A DNA stretch of 17,472 nucleotides from Verrucomicrobiales bacterium (GTDB taxonomy: Bacteria > Verrucomicrobiota > Verrucomicrobiia > Verrucomicrobiales > DEV007). Both the position numbers and the translations under genes were made by a program. The notes beneath the pieces are model-generated. The model was not told the origin of the DNA. It worked only from the letters and a program-made list of their open reading frames with translations, and searched no databases. Shown here piece by piece: positions 8,674 to 16,819 of the stretch. Location of the stretch: NCBI GenBank assembly GCA_013911195.1, contig JACETS010000034.1, positions 1-17,472 on the forward strand, written 5' to 3'. The number at the start of each line of letters is the position of its first letter. Positions within the stretch are counted from its first letter, which is position 1.

Positions 8674-11600
8674 CTAATATCCGGCAGAGATAGCAGTTCT
8701 ATAAAAGAAACTATCATCACTACCGACGCTATTAATACGCAGGATTAATGTGCTTGTTCCGTCGCCGTTATCAGTATTTGAATCTACACTGTAATCAGTT
8801 CCCTCTGTCAAAGATCTCCATTCACGTACATTTGTGCTGGACTGATGATCAACGACCAAATCAGGATCATTAGTTAACGTCATCTGAATAAGCATGTCAT
8901 CTCCATCGACTACCTGCTTAGGAAGATTAGGGCCGATGGCTGGGGCAGTCACATCGATATTGAATGCGTAAGAGAATATATCAGCGTATCCGTCTCCATT
9001 AGTATCCGAATCGATGGCTGCTTGATTTTGATTTTCATCAAGAAATCTCAATGACCATGCAGCGAAGCGTTTTTCAATGTTATCCTCAACTTCCTCCTCA
9101 GGTTGGGAATAAATTGAAACTCTAGGGGATTCTGTTGGGTCAGCGATGTCAACTTCACCTTCAAGTTGAACTGAAATGAAGTCGGCTAATATTTGCTGTT
9201 CTCCGATCTCTGTTATAAAGCTAGGTCTTTCAGGGTCTGTTGAAATCGCACCAAGGGCAGCATATCCATCACCTCCTGTAAGAAGGAAATTATTGGTGGC
9301 AAGACCAAATGTTCTTAAAGGATCGCCAACAAATTCAAAATCCAACACAATCTGATCATCGCCAACCCTAAGGTTACGAATTCTAGAAGGCTGCGTCATG
9401 ACTTTTTGATTTTCGACACCTGGTTGCTCAGGGTCAAACTCAACTGTCATTCCTGCAACTTGCGGAAACCGACCATCAAACGCTGGATAACGGCTAACAC
9501 CATTTTCCATAGTAGCAAGAAGCTCCTGAGCACTTAACTCGACGAGTGCTAAAGTGTTATCAAAAGCAAGAGCAGCGTTAATGGCTAGTCGACTAATGCT
9601 AGGTCCGAGGATATCTGATCGAATACCTCCACCATTTTTAAGAGCCACATCAACTGAAAAACCAACCTCATTATTGGCTGCAAATTCATTGGCATACCAA
9701 AGGGTGGAATCTGCGGCAAGTCTTCCAAGATTTGTTTCTCTGGCACGGACATTTTCTCTCGTTCCGTTAAGTGGAGAGACTGTCGTTCCAGAAAATTCGA
9801 ATAAACTTGAAATGAGAGGTGTGCTTTGGATTGACTCCCATATTTGGATCGTTCTTTCATTTGGAGAAATAGGTCTGTTATAGAGCTGGTTGACAGGATT
9901 TCCTTCAGAATCAGAACCAACTACATTCGCTAACAACTCAAGGGCTTCGTCTGTGGTGGCTATTTGACCAGAACGATCATCAACACTCGTGATGATTCCT
10001 CTGTAATCGAAACTAACCATCAAATTACCAACATAGCCGTACAGCTGCTGGGTATTTACTGCTAAAACAGTATTCCCATCAACGTCAGCTAATCTTGCAG
10101 GGTATTCACCGTCAGGCTCATCACCTTCACGAAGGAAGTTGAAAGGCCCATTTGAATTTCCACTAATGAATCCCGTTCCTCCCGCAACAACGATGATGTC
10201 AATGCCTCTCATTTCAGAAGCAAATAATGGATCATTAGTAAAGTCCTGCTCATGATCTAAAAGAATGATTTTATTTATTCCCTGAGATTCTAGCAGGTCA
10301 ACTTGCTCAAGCACCATAGGAAGGGCCGACTCTAAAGGCTGGTTACTTTCTGGGTCACGACCTCCTACGAAGTCAAGTCCTGGCATTGTTGTGGCTGGAT
10401 CTGAAATCACATTGAAGAATTCTGCAGGAGCCCTACCAATGAGACCGATTCTTTCACCGCCAACTTCAATGTAAGAACTTCTTGCAACCTTTCCTGCATT
10501 TTCCTCAACGCTGGCTCCATCAACACCCATTTCAATAGCAGGGGTACCTTCCTCAAGTTCTACATTCGAGAAATCAAGATTAACGGCAAGCATTGGATAA
10601 TTTGCTGTTGATAACATGTGAGCAAACTCATTAATACCACCATCGAATTCGTGATTACCAATGCCATTAGCATTGAGTCCCATTGCGTTGTACAAAGCAA
10701 TATCAGCGAGACCGGGTTGACCAAATTCCTCAACCTCGGCTGAGGCCTGATAGAATGAATTCGGTAATGTGTGGTCTCCAGCGGTAAGATAAATGGTATT
10801 CATCCTTTCGCGTGCACCGAGCAATTTAAGCCCCTCAATCACCGCGCCGTAACCAAGGACTCTTTCCTCACCTGTGTTTGGATCCTGGAAGTATGACTCA
10901 TTATCAGAGCTATGGATCAACTGTAGCTGAAAGTCATTAGGCTTGGCGGGAACTTTAATCTCATATAGAGTAGTAGTTCCACTTATCTCGTTGGCGACAA
11001 TGAGTGTAGGAACGCCAGTCGGTGATTCCTCAGCAGGGACAAATTTTAAGCCCTCAGGACCAAGGTCTCGGGCTGCAGGAAAATCATCCTCAGCATCAAC
11101 ATTATAATTACGATTATTAATGTAGTCGATAAATACTGGCTCCCAAGGGAAAGTCACGTCATATATCATGACTCCACCCATTCTTTCAAGGGCAACGAAT
11201 GCCCAAAAGCTTTCATTAATTTCTGCAATGACTACAGCCTCTGGCTCTGGCCCCTTATCATCAGATCTTCCATCTCCCTCATTTTCATCATTCGTACTGT
11301 TAAAGAATTCAGGGAACCGTTCTAGAGTAATTCTCTCAAGCTGATCTCCAGAATCCCATACAAGATTACCCTGCATGTCCCAGATCGAAAATGATCTCCC
11401 GCCATAAGAATAAATCTGATCTATATCCCCATCACCATCATAGTCACCCATTGTGGTAGTGGTCTTCAATCGACCAAGATTACTGCTACTGCGAATTTCA
11501 TCAGCATTCGGGTAAGCGATTGGATCGAGATCTGGATTTCCATCTGTTCCGTCAAAATCTCTGACACGAACTTCCTCAGACCAACCATCGTAATCTCTAG

Positions 11601-14553
11601 AATCACCTTCATTGGCGCTGACAATGTAAGTTTGCCCATGAACGGTATACGTGGTTATTCCGTCAGGCATATACATTCCGAGAACCTCAGGATGCGGGCG
11701 AATGTCTCCAAGAATTCCATCTCTATTAGAAGCATCAAATCCATTTCCTTCTAGAGAATGATCTTTAAAACCTAAAGGAAAGAGATCTGAAATTACCGGA
11801 ACCTCTCCTGTAAGATCAACAATCGCCATTGCATTATTTTCCTGAAGAACTACAACTGCTTGCGTACCATCAGAAGTCACAGTCACAAATTCTGGCTCAA
11901 GATCCTCAGCTATAGTTGAATCACGAACATAGTTTCCATCTGCGTCGTGAATCTGACCAAAAATACGGATACCACTTCTCTCAAGGGCACCTTGCATAAA
12001 GAATGGGAGAGTATCTAGGGCACTGAAATCTAGTGTAATAACATCATCATTGGTAATGTCATCTACGTCACTGACATATCCAGCGTTAAGGTCAATGACT
12101 GAGATGGATCCATAAGGATCTACATCATAATCATCCGAAGGCTCACCTTCATTCGCAGTAACAACTTTTGTTCCATCAGGAGTAAATGCAATAGAATCAG
12201 GTAATGCGCCAACCTCAACTTGTGCAAGAAGACGTCCAAATAATGTATCAAAAAATGCAACTGTTCCATTGGCCTGCTTATTATCAGCATTTTCAAGAGC
12301 AACGGCTAGTACACCATTACCAATGGCAAGACTGTTTGGAAAACCTCCGTAAGTTTGTTCGAGCTCTATACTGTAAAGAAGAGGCATTTCTGGTCTAACA
12401 GTGGCATCAAAAACATCAACTTGACCATTCTCTGCGTTGACTACAAAAATTCTCTTAGTGAAATGATCATATTCAACAATTTCTGCAGCAGACTCATCAA
12501 AACCACCAGCAGCTGTTGTGGTAACTAGGGTAGAGTAGCGATAGACTGACACTCTCGGATTTGCTGGAGGATCTTCGACATTAACATTTCCACCAAGTGG
12601 TCCAGTGATATAATCAACTAAGATCTGCTGTTCGCCGATTGTTGTTTCATATACAGAACGCGTTTCATCATCTCTAATATTTCTAAGTGAACGGTATCCA
12701 TCGCCTCCGCCAAGAAGAAAGTTGTTTGTTGCTAGAACAAATGTTTCTGTCGGGTCTGCAACAAATTGGAAATCCTGAACAATCGGAACGTCTGTTCCAT
12801 CAGCACGGTGAACGGTTAGATTGCCAACTCTTTGGGGCGAAGTCATCGAAATTTGATTCTCAATTGGTGATCGATCACGGCTAAATTCAAGAGTCATTCC
12901 TGCAACTTGCGGAAAACGACCATCAAAGAGTGGAAAACGACTTACGGCGTTCTCCATGGTTGCGAGAAGCTCTGCGGCATTGATTTGAAGAATAGAAAGT
13001 CTGTTGTTGAATGCTAATGCACTATCACTTGAAAGCTTGTTAATGTTCGGAGAATTGACCGTAGCTCTAATCCCTCCACCATTCTTTAAGGCAACATCAA
13101 CTTGCCATGGTGCATTGATACTGTTCAAGTATTGCTGAGCCCCCCAAATTGTCGAGTCTGCAACGACTCTTCCAAGATTGGTTTCACGGAATCTGATCTG
13201 ATTTCTTTCACCATTCAGTGTCGATTCGGTGGTGGCATAAACCGCAATATTATTAGTATAAGATTCAGTTTCCTGAATTAGACTCCAAATAGTTTGCACT
13301 TCCTCGGAGGCTTCCAAAGTTTCAACTCCAATCTCTGAGGCCATGGCAGCAACTGCTTCAGCGGTTGTTGCAATTGGTCCAGATCTTGAATCCACATTAT
13401 CAATGATTCCATTTTCGTCGAACCCAACAATCAAATTTCCGACATATCTGTATAATTGCTCAGTATTGACAGCAAGGACTGGATTACCATCAGCATCCGT
13501 CAATCTAGTTGGATAATCTGCATCAGGAGTATCACCCTCACGGATGAGATTGAATGGGCCATTGGCCTCTTGACCACTGATAAAACCAGTTCCTCCAGCT
13601 ACCACAATTATATCAATTCCACTCATTTCTGAGGCAAATAATGGATCCCCAGTAAAGTCCTGCTCATGATCAAGAAGAATAATCTTATTAACGCCTTGCG
13701 CTTGGAGAACTTGGACCTGCTCCAGAACCATTGGCAGTGCAGATTGAAGAGGCTGGTTTGTTTCTGGATCACGTCCACCAAAGAAGTCAAGTCCTGGTAA
13801 TGTCACAGAAGGTTCAGCAACAACGTTAAAAAATTCCGCGGGAGAACGTCCAATCAATCCGATTTTTTCTCCGTTTATTTCGATGTATGCACTTTTACAA
13901 ACTTTGCCAGCGTTTTCAGTTACACTCGCACCATCAACACCGATCTCGATCGGGGAAGTCCCCTCAGAAAGCTGAACGCTAGAGAAGTCCAGATTTGCAG
14001 AAATCATCGGATAATTTGCAGTGGCAAGCATATTTGCAAAATCGTCAATACCTCCATCGAATTCATGGTTACCTAAACCATTAGCATTAAGACCCATCGC
14101 ATTATAGAAAGCGATATCAGCAAGGCCTGGACTTCCAAACCTTTCAATTTCAGAAGAAGCCTGATATAGCGGCCCAGGAAGAGTATGATCGCCTGAAGTC
14201 ACATAAATTGAAGAAATGCTCTCAGAAGAGGCTAAAGAATTGAGGCCTTCAATAAGAGCCCCATAATTGAGAATCTTCTCCTCAAGAGAATTAGGATTTG
14301 GGTTCTGAAAAGCAGACTCATTATCAGAGCTGTGAAGTATCTGAAGTCTAAAAGCACTCTGAGGTTCAGGTTCCTCTTCAACGGGATCCTCTTCAACGGG
14401 ATCCTCTTCAACGGGATCCTCTTCAGCGGGATCCTCTTCAGCGGGCTCTTCGGGAGTCTCGCTATCTGCAAAGACAACCTCCGATGTGATAAGTGAGAAA
14501 CTAATTAAAAGTAATAATAAATTACTTAATAGCAATAATATCTTTTTTTTCAT
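8674..14553 (-). CDS. Giant exported protein: two UshA-like metallophosphatase/5'-nucleotidase units flanking a choice-of-anchor-I-type propeller
   Basis: The 1959-residue protein opens with a signal peptide (1-29, ending VFA|D) and an acidic Pro/Glu linker (33-64) made of pentapeptide repeats. Metallophosphatase domain A covers about 68-400 and 5'-nucleotidase C-terminal domain A about 430-668. A beta-propeller of the choice-of-anchor-I type spans about 669-1200 (IVEYDHFTKRIFVVNAENG, ALPDSIAFTPDGTKVVTANEGEP, LEPEFVTVTSDGTQAVVVLQENNA). Metallophosphatase domain B (about 1206-1545), nucleotidase C-terminal domain B (about 1580-1813) and a Ca-binding-like DSDTNGDGYAD tail (about 1840-1959) follow. 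The A and B units are highly similar. Known relatives hydrolyse nucleotides or other phosphoesters outside the cytoplasm. GNHEFDGG is intact in both units, but the DxH and GHTH signatures are changed (see findings). ATG at 14553 is preceded by an in-frame TAA. A GGAG lies too far upstream (about 28 nt) to be a good ribosome-binding site. Cell-surface versus soluble location is uncertain: no LPXTG, PEP-CTERM or other sorting signal is evident. Confidence 0.9.
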   Translation of the reverse strand: MKKKILLLLSNLLLLLISFSLITSEVVFADSETPEEPAEEDPAEEDPVEEDPVEEDPVEEEPEPQSAFRLQILHSSDNESAFQNPNPNSLEEKILNYGALIEGLNSLASSESISSIYVTSGDHTLPGPLYQASSEIERFGSPGLADIAFYNAMGLNANGLGNHEFDGGIDDFANMLATANYPMISANLDFSSVQLSEGTSPIEIGVDGASVTENAGKVCKSAYIEINGEKIGLIGRSPAEFFNVVAEPSVTLPGLDFFGGRDPETNQPLQSALPMVLEQVQVLQAQGVNKIILLDHEQDFTGDPLFASEMSGIDIIVVAGGTGFISGQEANGPFNLIREGDTPDADYPTRLTDADGNPVLAVNTEQLYRYVGNLIVGFDENGIIDNVDSRSGPIATTAEAVAAMASEIGVETLEASEEVQTIWSLIQETESYTNNIAVYATTESTLNGERNQIRFRETNLGRVVADSTIWGAQQYLNSINAPWQVDVALKNGGGIRATVNSPNINKLSSDSALAFNNRLSILQINAAELLATMENAVSRFPLFDGRFPQVAGMTLEFSRDRSPIENQISMTSPQRVGNLTVHRADGTDVPIVQDFQFVADPTETFVLATNNFLLGGGDGYRSLRNIRDDETRSVYETTIGEQQILVDYITGPLGGNVNVEDPPANPRVSVYRYSTLVTTTAAGGFDESAAEIVEYDHFTKRIFVVNAENGQVDVFDATVRPEMPLLYSIELEQTYGGFPNSLAIGNGVLAVALENADNKQANGTVAFFDTLFGRLLAQVEVGALPDSIAFTPDGTKVVTANEGEPSDDYDVDPYGSISVIDLNAGYVSDVDDITNDDVITLDFSALDTLPFFMQGALERSGIRIFGQIHDADGNYVRDSTIAEDLEPEFVTVTSDGTQAVVVLQENNAMAIVDLTGEVPVISDLFPLGFKDHSLEGNGFDASNRDGILGDIRPHPEVLGMYMPDGITTYTVHGQTYIVSANEGDSRDYDGWSEEVRVRDFDGTDGNPDLDPIAYPNADEIRSSSNLGRLKTTTTMGDYDGDGDIDQIYSYGGRSFSIWDMQGNLVWDSGDQLERITLERFPEFFNSTNDENEGDGRSDDKGPEPEAVVIAEINESFWAFVALERMGGVMIYDVTFPWEPVFIDYINNRNYNVDAEDDFPAARDLGPEGLKFVPAEESPTGVPTLIVANEISGTTTLYEIKVPAKPNDFQLQLIHSSDNESYFQDPNTGEERVLGYGAVIEGLKLLGARERMNTIYLTAGDHTLPNSFYQASAEVEEFGQPGLADIALYNAMGLNANGIGNHEFDGGINEFAHMLSTANYPMLAVNLDFSNVELEEGTPAIEMGVDGASVEENAGKVARSSYIEVGGERIGLIGRAPAEFFNVISDPATTMPGLDFVGGRDPESNQPLESALPMVLEQVDLLESQGINKIILLDHEQDFTNDPLFASEMRGIDIIVVAGGTGFISGNSNGPFNFLREGDEPDGEYPARLADVDGNTVLAVNTQQLYGYVGNLMVSFDYRGIITSVDDRSGQIATTDEALELLANVVGSDSEGNPVNQLYNRPISPNERTIQIWESIQSTPLISSLFEFSGTTVSPLNGTRENVRARETNLGRLAADSTLWYANEFAANNEVGFSVDVALKNGGGIRSDILGPSISRLAINAALAFDNTLALVELSAQELLATMENGVSRYPAFDGRFPQVAGMTVEFDPEQPGVENQKVMTQPSRIRNLRVGDDQIVLDFEFVGDPLRTFGLATNNFLLTGGDGYAALGAISTDPERPSFITEIGEQQILADFISVQLEGEVDIADPTESPRVSIYSQPEEEVEDNIEKRFAAWSLRFLDENQNQAAIDSDTNGDGYADIFSYAFNIDVTAPAIGPNLPKQVVDGDDMLIQMTLTNDPDLVVDHQSSTNVREWRSLTEGTDYSVDSNTDNGDGTSTLILRINSVGSDDSFFYRTAISAGY
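9115..10938 (-). repeat. Second copy (B) of the internal phosphatase/nucleotidase duplication
   Basis: Residues about 1206-1813 of the giant protein repeat residues about 68-668. Blocks such as NAMGLNANG, GNHEFDGG, NKIILLDHEQDF and DIIVVAGGTGFISG are nearly identical. At DNA level a 21-bp identical run occurs at 10237-10257 and 13651-13671, exactly 3414 bp (1138 codons) apart. A 23-bp identical run at about 9446 and 12893 shows the same relation, offset by an 11-codon indel. Boundaries are approximate. Confidence 0.85.
12550..14352 (-). repeat. First copy (A) of the internal phosphatase/nucleotidase duplication
   Basis: This copy encodes residues about 68-668 of the giant protein and is the partner of the copy at 9115-10938. 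The propeller segment (about 669-1200) lies between the copies and is not itself duplicated. Copy A begins FRLQILHSSDNES and copy B FQLQLIHSSDNES. Confidence 0.85.
14373..14447. repeat. Five 15-bp tandem repeats encoding an acidic EEDP linker
   Basis: Five head-to-tail 15-bp units (plus-strand cctcttcaacgggat and close variants) start at 14373, 14388, 14403, 14418 and 14433. They differ by one or two bases only. On the minus strand they encode EEDPV/EEDPA pentapeptides in the N-terminal linker just after the signal peptide of the giant phosphatase. The near identity indicates recent expansion by slippage, and copy changes keep the frame. Confidence 0.92.
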
Positions 14554-14662
14554 TATTTACGATTTTTGATGAGTATTAAAAATCTCCTTTTATTGAAAAA
14601 CGGAGCGATATCATTAATGGCGCAAACCCATAATTAGATCGTGAAAAAAAATCTTACGTTAT

Positions 14663-14680
14663 GTGACCTATAGGTGACTT
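14663..14680 (-). promoter_or_regulatory. Pho-box-like direct repeat, proximal
   Basis: Read on the minus strand, the 18 bp AAGTCACCTATAGGTCAC is two GTCAC cores exactly 11 bp apart. This is the 7-4-7 spacing of PhoB boxes (consensus CTGTCAY, 4 bp, CTGTCAY). It lies about 110 bp upstream of the phosphatase ATG. The centre ACCTATAGGT is also a perfect palindrome, so a dimeric repressor or activator of another family cannot be excluded. Confidence 0.5.
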
Positions 14681-14713
14681 TTAAATCACTCATGTGTCTT
14701 TTTGATCACATGT

Positions 14714-14731
14714 GTGACAATGGCATGACGT
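14714..14731 (-). promoter_or_regulatory. Pho-box-like direct repeat, distal
   Basis: Read on the minus strand, ACGTCATGCCATTGTCAC has GTCAT and GTCAC cores 11 bp apart, the PhoB-type spacing. It lies 33 bp upstream of the proximal element. Two such pairs upstream of an exported phosphatase support PhoB-type control, but the match is to the core GTCAY only, and the CT lead-in bases are poorly conserved. Confidence 0.45.
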
Positions 14732-14802
14732 TTATTACGAAACCTAAACAAACCAGCTCAATATCGAAACAATTAATAATAAATTCAGTCTGAAATAATA
14801 TT

Positions 14803-15321
14803 TTAAGTAATCCAGAGAACTTTTTTTATAAGAAACTCCATCAACATTCCGTATATTTCTGATTGTAACGTTGCCATCCATTTTTCAGGATTAGGAGACA
14901 TATCCATATCACCATCTTCATCAGGCAAATCATACCTGTGATGTATAACTATTCTGGCCTGATTCAATGCACTGCACCAATGATTGGCGTGCGCAGTTGG
15001 GATGATAAATTGATAAAGATTTAGGTCTCCTTCCCTAGTCATGATTGATTTACCAAGATCATCGGCAACAATCTTCAATGCATCTTTAAATTCAACCCTA
15101 AGATCAGGCTTAATAAATTCATCCCAATCATTTTCTAAATCAAAAGATTTATCACTATCAAGTTCTGCGTCGGGTGCTATCGGAGATGGATACAATCTAT
15201 CCAAAGCTCTTTCACACCCATTAGGGTCAGCCGACTCAGGAATTCGTGAGAGCATCAAATGCTCTAACTCTGATACCTTGCTAAGGGTCCAAGTCGAATC
15301 GTCATTTTTGATCAGTTCCAT
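14803..15321 (-). CDS. DUF2017 family protein
   Basis: The 172-residue product looks like the DUF2017 family known from actinobacteria, where the gene commonly follows clpS. The recognisable signatures are the HWCSALNQARIVIHHRYDL segment (family pattern W..LND.R..LG.R) near residues 112-130, and the C-terminal helix LQSEIYGMLMEFLIKKVL. The molecular function of the family is not established. A role connected with ClpS or Clp proteolysis is inference from conserved neighbourhood. The ATG at 15321 lies 11 bp after the clpS stop codon, so the two are surely co-transcribed. It is the last gene of the operon. Confidence 0.72.
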   Translation of the reverse strand: MELIKNDDSTWTLSKVSELEHLMLSRIPESADPNGCERALDRLYPSPIAPDAELDSDKSFDLENDWDEFIKPDLRVEFKDALKIVADDLGKSIMTREGDLNLYQFIIPTAHANHWCSALNQARIVIHHRYDLPDEDGDMDMSPNPEKWMATLQSEIYGMLMEFLIKKVLWIT

Positions 15322-15332
15322 CCTTGTGGACG

Positions 15333-15638
15333 CTAATCAATTGGCTCCATAACTGCATAAAGCTGGTGCGACTGGAGCTGCTGAACAAAGAGCTCAGCTT
15401 TTTCTCTTTCACCGGTCCATACAACTGCACTGCCTTCATAGTGAACCTTTAGCATTAGCTCCACGGCCTTATCCTCGGAGTAACCAAAAATCCTTCTCAG
15501 GATCAGAGTCACAAAACTCATTAGGTTTACAGGGTCGTTAAGAATCATGACCTGCCATGGTTTTGTGACCTGGTCTAAAACATCAACGTCAAGTTGAGGA
15601 GATTTCTCAATTTCAACGTTTGATTCCAGAATAAACAC
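15333..15638 (-). CDS. clpS: ATP-dependent Clp protease adaptor ClpS
   Basis: The 101-residue protein matches the ClpS fold. A flexible N-terminal tail (about 1-25) precedes the core. N34-D35 and M40 (VMILNDPVNLMSFV) form the N-degron side-chain pocket, and H66 (KVHYEG) is the conserved pocket His. The C-terminal strand is LYAVMEP. The LNDPVNLMS version resembles the actinobacterial/cyanobacterial form; E. coli has an Asp-Asp pair there. ClpS binds the ClpA or ClpC N-domain and delivers substrates with destabilising N-terminal residues. The start is GTG at 15638, 11 bp after the preceding gene. No Shine-Dalgarno is evident. Confidence 0.93.
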   Translation of the reverse strand: MFILESNVEIEKSPQLDVDVLDQVTKPWQVMILNDPVNLMSFVTLILRRIFGYSEDKAVELMLKVHYEGSAVVWTGEREKAELFVQQLQSHQLYAVMEPID

Positions 15639-15649
15639 AACTTAAAAAT

Positions 15650-16312
15650 TTATGCAGTTAGCTTCAAATCTCCACTATTTTCAGAAAGCATTTTTCCTAG
15701 GCAATCGGTGAAATTTGGAAATTCACTATAAAAGAGTTTCTCGCATTCGTGCATATTCTCAAGAGAAAATCTTGTTGTTTTTTGGCCGCAGACCCATTCC
15801 ATATAACTGTAGGAGATCATACTTTGAAGAAGCGAAATATTGAATGCTGAGCATTGCATGGAAAATGCGGTAGTAAACGTACAATTCGGGTGATTTTTAA
15901 GGATTTTCTTCATCAGTTGCATTCCTTTTGCACCTTCCCTAGCATCAAAAACTGCACTCGCTGCTTCAATTAATCTTGATGCAGATTGGTCTTCTAGATT
16001 TTTTAGAAACCTCTTATCTTCAACAATTATGGTAGAATAGTCTCCCTCATTTGCTAATGCCGAAATTTTAAGAAAATGAGGAATCAATATTTGTTTAAAT
16101 CGGCCGTTAAAAAAATCAGCCCAAGACTCCACTCTGTCGTCAAACACAAGCGCATAGTCTAGAGATATACCAATTATAGAATGTCTAATGGCTCTAAACG
16201 TTTCATGGCCATCACCATATTCATCTTTATAAATTGTATCCAATTGAAATGATTGATTATTATTAAAATCAAATGTTCTACGGTTTTGATTTTCAAGCAA
16301 CTGAAGAAACAA
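15650..16312 (-). CDS. Unrecognised 220-residue protein between ybeY and clpS
   Basis: I do not recognise this family. The product is mixed alpha/beta in appearance, without signal peptide or membrane segment. It has six Cys residues, four of them in the C-terminal half (for example PNCTFTTAFSMQCSAF and WVCGQKT), and no obvious metal-binding CxxC. The start is TTG at 16312; there is no ATG or GTG near the 5' end. The gene is in the same reading frame as ybeY, separated from it by a TAA and five codons. It is 15 bp after ybeY and 11 bp before clpS, so it belongs to the operon. Expression from TTG without a Shine-Dalgarno is assumed; internal Met starts would truncate most of the protein. Confidence 0.65.
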   Translation of the reverse strand: MFLQLLENQNRRTFDFNNNQSFQLDTIYKDEYGDGHETFRAIRHSIIGISLDYALVFDDRVESWADFFNGRFKQILIPHFLKISALANEGDYSTIIVEDKRFLKNLEDQSASRLIEAASAVFDAREGAKGMQLMKKILKNHPNCTFTTAFSMQCSAFNISLLQSMISYSYMEWVCGQKTTRFSLENMHECEKLFYSEFPNFTDCLGKMLSENSGDLKLTA

Positions 16313-16327
16313 TGATTTTATAATTAA

Positions 16328-16768
16328 TTAAGAAGCTTTAAGACAAGAATCTAATATCATTTCCTGAAGAGATTTCATTTCTTTAAATTCAGCTCTTGAT
16401 CCATCTAAATATCCTCCCAAATGAAGCATTCCATGTATAATATAAAGGAGAATTTCATTTTCTAAAGAAACTTGCATCTCTTCTGAATTGGAAAGAGCGG
16501 TTTCTGCACTCACTAATATTTCACCGTAATCAAAAGTTATGACATCAGTCGGAGACGGGTCATCCATAAATTCTCCGTGTACTTTTGCAATTTGTTTGTC
16601 ATCAATAATACTTATTTCTACTGATTTCAGTTCCTTTAACGGAGCACTTTCTTTGGACTCTCTAACACATAGTTGGCACGCCACATCAACTTTTGACTTA
16701 ACATATTCCAAATCAAAGTTAATTAAATTCTGAGAATTGATGACCGTTAAAATAATTTTTTTACTCAT
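16328..16768 (-). CDS. ybeY: Endoribonuclease YbeY (16S rRNA maturation)
   Basis: The 146-residue protein has the YbeY core: the SPTDVITFDYGEILVSAETA segment (about 72-91) and the zinc-site helix HGMLHLGGYLDGSRAEFKEM (112-131). H112 and H116 are two of the zinc ligands. In the canonical H-G-x-L-H-L-x-G-Y-D-H motif the third ligand is His, but here the aligned position is D122 (GYLD). YbeY is a single-strand RNA endonuclease acting in 16S rRNA 3'-end processing and ribosome quality control. A TTG directly precedes the ATG; I choose ATG at 16768. It follows the HD phosphohydrolase gene, as in many bacteria. Confidence 0.93.
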   Translation of the reverse strand: MSKKIILTVINSQNLINFDLEYVKSKVDVACQLCVRESKESAPLKELKSVEISIIDDKQIAKVHGEFMDDPSPTDVITFDYGEILVSAETALSNSEEMQVSLENEILLYIIHGMLHLGGYLDGSRAEFKEMKSLQEMILDSCLKAS

Positions 16769-16819
16769 CAATTTTTAAATAACATCAGAATCTATAAAAC
16801 CGACAACAGACCCTCTACC

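Larger units (their letters stand above)
14554..14802. other. 249-bp intergenic region upstream of the giant phosphatase gene
   Basis: This is the longest non-coding stretch in the window. It lies between the end of the DUF2017 operon and the phosphatase ATG. It is AT-rich, has no convincing intrinsic terminator for the upstream operon, and contains the two direct-repeat elements described separately. Weak -10 candidates for the phosphatase on the minus strand are TAAGAT (14656-14651) and TCTAAT (14638-14633); neither has a good -35, as expected for an activator-dependent promoter. Confidence 0.6.

Noticed and set aside
9554..9920. Two frames overlapping the second nucleotidase domain
   Set aside because: Alternative frames of an unbroken, strongly supported coding sequence; no independent evidence.
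14232..14477. Minus-strand frame with a repeated Leu/Lys/Arg-rich peptide
   Set aside because: It is the alternative frame of the 15-bp acidic linker repeat inside the giant phosphatase gene; the repeat alone creates the periodic peptide.
14701..14713. TGATCA / CACATGTG palindromes as a CRP-type site
   Set aside because: The spacing does not match TGTGA-N6-TCACA; the direct-repeat interpretation nearby is stronger.
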